Source of the DNA: Bog-159 sp050011755
Lineage (GTDB): Bacteria > Acidobacteriota > Terriglobia > Bryobacterales > Bryobacteraceae
Length of the DNA stretch: 64,000 bases
NCBI GenBank assembly: GCA_050011755.1
Contig: JBEKIM010000001.1
Span: 1-64,000 of the forward strand
Reading direction: 5' to 3'
Of this stretch, positions 59,729 to 64,000 are shown one piece after another. The position numbers were made by a program, and so were the translations under genes. The notes under the pieces are model-generated. The model was not told the origin of the DNA. It ran no database searches and saw nothing but the letters and a program-made list of their open reading frames with translations. How positions within the stretch are numbered: the stretch's first letter is position 1; each line of letters begins with the position of its first letter.

Positions 59729-60876
59729 ATGTCGGCGGCCCAGCTATTCAGGCGTTGTTGCTGACCCGGGAACTCGCTGCGCTTGAGTATCGCACCATGC
59801 TCGTGTCCGGAAGCTGCGAGCCGGAAGAGGGAGACATGCGCTGCCCGCTTCTTTTCGCCGACTCCGTGTGGTGGGTGCCTGAGTTATCGCGCTCGGTGCG
59901 GCCATGGCGCAACGTGAAGGCGCTGTGGCGGTTGTGGCGGCTGCTGCGGCATGAAAAACCCGAGATCGTACATACACATGCCGCCATGGCAGGTTGCCTC
60001 GGACGTCTGGCGGCCGTGCTCAGTGGAGTGCCCGTCATCGTCCACACCTTTCACGGCAATAGCCTAAGCGGTTATTTCTCGAAACTTCAGACCAGTCTGT
60101 TCCGGCGCATCGAACGACTGCTGGCGCGCTGCACCGATACTCTCTGCGTAGTTTCGCCCCAACAGGCCCAGGAGTTGAGCGCGAAGTTCCACATCGCGCC
60201 GCCGGATAAGTTTCGCGTGGTGCCGCTCGGCCTGGATTTGGATGAATACTTTGCGCTGCGCCCACCAACCGCGAAGGGTCCGTTGACGGTAGGCTGGTTC
60301 GGGCGCATGGTCCCGGTGAAGAATATCGCGCTGCTGGCCGCCACCATCGAAATCGTATTGCTGCAGAGCCCGGACATCCGCTTTGCGATCGCGGGCGACG
60401 GCCCCGATCGCTCTGTGCTTGAAGATCTTATCGATCGGTCCCGCGGCCGCGTGGAGTGGCTGGGTTGGCAGCTTGAGATCCTGCCGGCGGTGGCCCGCTG
60501 CGACGTCTTGCTGCAGACTTCCCGGAACGAAGGCACGCCGGTAGCTCTCATACAGGGGATGGCAGCGGCCCGGCCGTTCGTCTCAACTGCCGTGGGTGGC
60601 GTCGTGGACATGGTATCGGGAACCCCCGATCATTCGGGTGGAGCGCGGTGGTATGCCAACGCTGTGCTGGCGGAATCCGATCCCGGCGCGCTCGCCGGTG
60701 CGCTGGCGATGCTGGCCAAAGACCGGGCGCTCTTATCGTGCATGGGTGTGGCCGCACGCGCATTCGCGGCGCAACGGTACCGCCAAGAAACGCTGGTGAA
60801 AAACATCGATGCCCTGTACCGCGAGCTGCTGGGGAAGAAGAACTTAGCACAAGCAATTCCTGGGAGGAATTCATGA
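59626..60876 (+). CDS. Family 4 glycosyltransferase with unclear start
   Basis: 416 residues from ATG 59626. The conserved part begins at KVVRIITRLNVGGPAIQALLLTREL (residue 26), a typical N-terminus for this group, normally written M-K-V. Here the codon before that Lys is CCT, and the only in-frame ATG lies 25 codons earlier inside the ligase gene, although GGGAGG stands just ahead of the conserved start. Later motifs: VHTFHGNSLSGYFS, VVSPQQAQEL, VGWFGRMVPVKNIALL and LLQTSRNEGTPVALIQGMAAARPFVSTAVGGV. It assembles glycan in the cytosol. Confidence 0.88.
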   Translation: MYPTHSTLGERKVPVRNFAPGPGGPKVVRIITRLNVGGPAIQALLLTRELAALEYRTMLVSGSCEPEEGDMRCPLLFADSVWWVPELSRSVRPWRNVKALWRLWRLLRHEKPEIVHTHAAMAGCLGRLAAVLSGVPVIVHTFHGNSLSGYFSKLQTSLFRRIERLLARCTDTLCVVSPQQAQELSAKFHIAPPDKFRVVPLGLDLDEYFALRPPTAKGPLTVGWFGRMVPVKNIALLAATIEIVLLQSPDIRFAIAGDGPDRSVLEDLIDRSRGRVEWLGWQLEILPAVARCDVLLQTSRNEGTPVALIQGMAAARPFVSTAVGGVVDMVSGTPDHSGGARWYANAVLAESDPGALAGALAMLAKDRALLSCMGVAARAFAAQRYRQETLVKNIDALYRELLGKKNLAQAIPGRNS

Positions 60877-61874
60877 ACGTGTTGATTACCGGCGGGGCCG
60901 GATTTATAGGATCGCATCTGGCGGAGCGCTGCCTTGCGGAAGGATGGAATGCCGCCATTCTCGACGATCTTTCAACCGGCGCCTTTGAAAATGTGGCGCA
61001 TCTGAAGAGCAAGCCGGCCTTTTCCTACTATATTGATACGGTCTTCAATGAACCGGTCGTGGCCGAGATGGTGGACTGTGCCGACATGGTTTTCCACCTG
61101 GCCGCGGCGGTGGGCGTTAAGCTCATCGTCGACAACCCGGTGCGCACCATCGAAACGAATGTGCATGGCACGGAAGTGGTGTTACGTTGCGCGGCTAAAA
61201 AAGGCAAACCGGTCATACTGGCATCCACCTCGGAGGTCTACGGTAAGAGCACCCATCTGCCGTTCCGGGAAGAAGACGACCTGGTGCTCGGTCCGACAGA
61301 TATCGGCCGGTGGAGTTACGCCGCCTCGAAAGCCTTGGATGAATGGCTGGCGTTTGCATATGCCCGCGAACGGCATCTGCCTGTAACGGTCGTGCGTTTC
61401 TTCAATACCGTGGGGCCTCGTCAGACGGGCCGCTACGGCATGGTGCTGCCCACATTCGTCCGCCAAGCGTTACGAGGCGAAACCCTGACCGTTCATGAGA
61501 CAGGAGAGCAGAGCCGCTGCTTCTCCTACATTGCCGACGTGACGGAGGCACTGATACGCCTCGCGCAGGCGCCCGAGGCGATCGGAGAGATTGTCAACAT
61601 CGGCAATGATCAGGAAGTAACCATCAACGAGCTGGCCGCGCTGGTCAGAGAGATTACCGGATCGCCATCGCGTGTGGAACACGTGCCTTACGATCAAGCC
61701 TATGGCCACGGGTTCGAAGATATGCCGCGGCGGGTGCCCTGCCTCGAGAAACTGGAACGTCTGGTGCACTATCGCCCTACCACCCCACTCGACACGATCG
61801 TACGAAGAGTCGTGGATTATGAATGGGTCCGCCGGACACCTCGACGGTCGTTGGCGGTGGCTTTGGCGGTATAA
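60873..61874 (+). CDS. NAD-dependent nucleotide-sugar epimerase/dehydratase
   Basis: 333 residues, extended SDR. ATG 60873 overlaps the previous stop (ATGA) and follows GGGAGG five bases upstream. GGAGFIGSHL binds NAD, ILDDLSTG follows, TSEVYG holds the catalytic Ser/Thr area, and YAASK gives Tyr and Lys. FFNTVGPRQTGRYGMVLPTFVRQAL and CFSYIADV are typical of GalE/UDP-glucuronate-decarboxylase-like enzymes. It makes a sugar nucleotide for the polysaccharide. Exact specificity is open. Confidence 0.9.
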   Translation: MNVLITGGAGFIGSHLAERCLAEGWNAAILDDLSTGAFENVAHLKSKPAFSYYIDTVFNEPVVAEMVDCADMVFHLAAAVGVKLIVDNPVRTIETNVHGTEVVLRCAAKKGKPVILASTSEVYGKSTHLPFREEDDLVLGPTDIGRWSYAASKALDEWLAFAYARERHLPVTVVRFFNTVGPRQTGRYGMVLPTFVRQALRGETLTVHETGEQSRCFSYIADVTEALIRLAQAPEAIGEIVNIGNDQEVTINELAALVREITGSPSRVEHVPYDQAYGHGFEDMPRRVPCLEKLERLVHYRPTTPLDTIVRRVVDYEWVRRTPRRSLAVALAV

Positions 61875-61876
61875 CG

Positions 61877-62911
61877 ATGCTGATTCTATTCACGGGTCTT
61901 CTGGCGGCTCTTCTAACCCGCCTGCAGATCGGCGCAGACTCGTGGCTGGGGCTAACAGCGGCGCCGCGCGCGGACCGCTGGCACACCGTTCCAACGCCTT
62001 CGAGTGGGGGATTGGCGATTTTTCTGAGCTTTACGGCGGCCTACTGGCTGGCATGCCCAGGCAGTTATCCGCGCATCGCGCTGGCCGTGGCCGTACTGTG
62101 GATCTTCGGGTTTCTCGACGACCGCTGGCCCTTCCGGCCGGCATGCAAGCTGGCCATACAGGTTGCGGCGGCCGGCTTTGTGGTACTGGGTGGTGTGGTT
62201 TTCCCGTTAACTCCGTGGCATGGGCTCAATGTGCTGCTGAGTATATTCTGGATCCTGCTCATCACCAATGCCTTCAACCTGATCGACAATATGGACGGGC
62301 TGTGCGGCGGAGTCATTATCGTCATCTGCCTGTTCCGCTGGTGGCTGCTCACTGCCGAGGGATACCGGAAAGACGCGGACTTGTGGGCCATGTTAGCTGC
62401 GGCCTTCGCCGGCTTTCTGCTATTCAACTACCATCCGGCGCGCATCTTTATGGGCGATTGCGGGAGTCTGCCGGCCGGGTTCGCATTGGGTGCCTTGACT
62501 CTGGCAGGGCCGACGCCGCATAAAGGACTCCTGCTGACAGCGTTCTGCTACCCGGCGTTGACGTTTGCCTATCCGATTTTCGATACGGTGCTGGTTTCGG
62601 TGCTCCGCAAACTCGCCGGGCAACCTATCTCACAAGGAGGCCGCGATCACAGTTCCCATCGCCTCGCATCGCTGGGCCTTGACCAACGGCAAGTTGTCTG
62701 GATTCTGTGGCTGCTGACGGCGCTTGGGTCCAGCTTGGGAATCCTGATCCACTGGAGACCGGATGCGCTGTTCGCGGCGGGCGGGTTGCTCCTAGGAACG
62801 CTCCTGATGTTTGCCGTGTGGCTGGCAGCCTTACCGGGCTATCCTCGGCGAGGGATATTCCGGCAGTACCGAAGTCACCGGCAAGCGACTCTTTCCTGGT
62901 ACCAACCATAG
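61877..62911 (+). CDS. WecA/MraY-type polyprenyl-phosphate sugar-1-phosphate transferase
   Basis: 344 residues with about 10 membrane helices. FLDDRW (Asp81/82), NAFNLIDNMDGL (131-142), FMGDCGSLPAGF and GGRDHSSHRLASLG are the four conserved cytosolic motifs of the PNPT family, the last corresponding to the HIHH loop of WecA. It starts polysaccharide synthesis by moving a sugar-1-phosphate to undecaprenyl phosphate. ATG 61877 lies two bases after the epimerase stop, so the genes are co-translated. Confidence 0.92.
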   Translation: MLILFTGLLAALLTRLQIGADSWLGLTAAPRADRWHTVPTPSSGGLAIFLSFTAAYWLACPGSYPRIALAVAVLWIFGFLDDRWPFRPACKLAIQVAAAGFVVLGGVVFPLTPWHGLNVLLSIFWILLITNAFNLIDNMDGLCGGVIIVICLFRWWLLTAEGYRKDADLWAMLAAAFAGFLLFNYHPARIFMGDCGSLPAGFALGALTLAGPTPHKGLLLTAFCYPALTFAYPIFDTVLVSVLRKLAGQPISQGGRDHSSHRLASLGLDQRQVVWILWLLTALGSSLGILIHWRPDALFAAGGLLLGTLLMFAVWLAALPGYPRRGIFRQYRSHRQATLSWYQP

Positions 62912-63003
62912 CCATTTTTGACTGCATTCGCTTGATTCTACTGCGGCTCTTGTGTTAGCTTCAGAGACACCTAGCGTAATCTGCCGAACCCCATGGAAGC
63001 CGC

Positions 63004-64000
63004 ATGCACCCGAACGACGGCGTCGTCACGCTGAACCATCTTTTCTTCTACCATCTGGACCATTACCACTTCGATCGGCTGCTGACTTTTCAAAATCGCG
63101 GCGAGTTGATGGTCTGGTCCACGGAGCGATTTTCACGATCGGTCTTCGCTTTGCGGCAGTTCCTGTTGAAATCCAGCCTGGCGCCCGGCGATCGCGTGGC
63201 CCTGTTTTCGGAGAACCGGCCAGAGTGGCATATCGCCGACTTCGCCACACTGCTTTCGCGTCTGGTGGTAGTGCCGATTTACAACACGCTGTCACCGGCC
63301 CAGATCGCTTACCAGTTGCGCCACAGCGGCTGCCGGGCCGCGATCATCGCGGGTACAGGACAGTGGGAAATCCTGGAGCCGCTGCTGGCGGAACTGGCGG
63401 AGATGAAGACCATCGTGGCCATGGAAGAGACGCCCGGCGTCCACAGTTCCTTGCCGCGGATCGTCGCGGAGACACCCGCTTTTGACGAACCGGCCGTGAG
63501 CCGTATTCGCGCCGAGGCTTTGGCGGCGAGCCCGCAGGAACTGGCTACCATCGTCTACACATCCGGCACCACCGGCACGCCGAAGGGTGTGATGCTCTCG
63601 CACGGGAATATCGTGGCCGACCTTCAGGGCAGCCTGGCACGCGTCCCATCGAACACCGCGCACCAGGCCCTCTCGGTATTGCCGCTGCCGCATGTCCTGG
63701 AGCGTACCCTCAGCTATGGTTACTTCCACGAGGGCGTGCGTATTGCCTACGGCGACCCGCACGACTTCAAGGAATTGCTGCCCATACACCGCCCTGACAT
63801 CGTCGGCGTGGTGCCGCGGATTCTGGAAAAGATCAAGGAAGCCGTGGAAGCGCAAATTGCGCTGCTGGCGCCGCACCGGCGCGTGATTGCGGGGAAACTA
63901 ATCAATGCCGCGGTGGCGCGCGCGCGGAAAACTCTCCTGGGCGAATCCGCGCCGCTCTCCGCTGCGTTCGCTCCACTTGCCGACGTGCTGGTTTTTCCGA
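63004..64000 (+). CDS. Long-chain acyl-CoA ligase (AMP-binding), truncated by window edge
   Basis: 332 residues are visible from ATG 63004 and the frame is open to the last base. TIVYTSGTTGTPKGVMLSHGNI is the AMP-binding P-loop, with LFSENRPEWHIADFATLLSRLVVVPIYNT before it and LPLPHVLERT after it, the FadD15/AAE15-like branch of fatty acyl-CoA synthetases. It activates fatty acids with ATP and CoA. It lies 92 bases after the WecA-like gene and may belong to the same unit or be independent. Confidence 0.88.
   Translation, partial: MHPNDGVVTLNHLFFYHLDHYHFDRLLTFQNRGELMVWSTERFSRSVFALRQFLLKSSLAPGDRVALFSENRPEWHIADFATLLSRLVVVPIYNTLSPAQIAYQLRHSGCRAAIIAGTGQWEILEPLLAELAEMKTIVAMEETPGVHSSLPRIVAETPAFDEPAVSRIRAEALAASPQELATIVYTSGTTGTPKGVMLSHGNIVADLQGSLARVPSNTAHQALSVLPLPHVLERTLSYGYFHEGVRIAYGDPHDFKELLPIHRPDIVGVVPRILEKIKEAVEAQIALLAPHRRVIAGKLINAAVARARKTLLGESAPLSAAFAPLADVLVFP

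Overview
The window looks like chromosomal DNA of an Acidobacteriota member close to Solibacter/Bryobacter. The grounds are an Oar-like TonB-dependent receptor with an N-terminal carboxypeptidase-regulatory-like domain, a GloVer-type tandem-repeat secreted protein, many large secreted Ser/Thr/Gly-rich proteins, evenly high G+C and frequent GTG/TTG starts. This is inferred from gene content only; no rRNA gene was seen. No tRNA, insertion sequence, integrase, phage gene or CRISPR array was found.

Layout. (1) 1-8.4 kb is a mixed flank: the tail of an unidentified gene, a short-chain dehydrogenase, a seven-repeat GloVer protein, a KefB-type antiporter, a flavin reductase, a secreted clan GH-A glycoside hydrolase and a Cys-rich secreted protein. 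(2) 8.4-22.5 kb, all on the minus strand, is a compact biosynthetic locus. In transcription order it holds an alkaline-phosphatase-superfamily enzyme, a bifunctional ATP sulfurylase/APS kinase (PAPS synthesis), a ketosynthase, an acyl carrier protein fused to a zinc ribbon, a phosphopantetheinyl transferase fused to a second carrier domain, another AP-superfamily enzyme, an alpha/beta hydrolase, an MFS transporter, an SDR and a PHP-domain protein; after a 140-base gap comes a flavin-dependent halogenase-like enzyme. (3) 22.8-32.7 kb holds four paralogous secreted arylsulfate sulfotransferases (three in a minus-strand operon, one divergent) and a cytosolic PAPS-type sulfotransferase. (4) 32.9-43.1 kb holds the TonB-dependent receptor and two giant paralogous secreted proteins, each a glycosidase-like barrel followed by 6-7 fibronectin type III domains. 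(5) 44.1 kb encodes a Tat-exported MsrB. (6) 44.8-64 kb is a Wzx/Wzy-type polysaccharide locus: glycosyltransferases, flippase, polymerase, methyltransferase, DUF362 protein, CapK-like ligase, nucleotide-sugar epimerase, WecA-like initiating transferase and, at the edge, an acyl-CoA ligase. An HTH-ParA-repeat-linker trio is embedded in it.

How they may work together. Regions 2 and 3 suggest one system. Sat/CysC makes PAPS, and the carrier proteins with the ketosynthase, SDR and hydrolase build and tailor an acyl or polyketide-like product. The halogenase, possibly served by the flavin reductase at 4.0 kb, and the phosphatase-superfamily enzymes may modify it, and the MFS protein may export it. 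The cytosolic sulfotransferase could load sulfate from PAPS, and the four exported enzymes could pass sulfate between phenolic acceptors outside the cytoplasm without PAPS. This sulfation-relay reading is inference, but the co-location of all sulfate-handling steps in about 14 kb is seen directly.

The other candidate for something undescribed is the HTH/ParA/repeat-linker trio (48.6-50.4 kb). An 18-base motif recurs inside the Pro-rich linker of the third gene and once in the non-coding leader ahead of the first gene.
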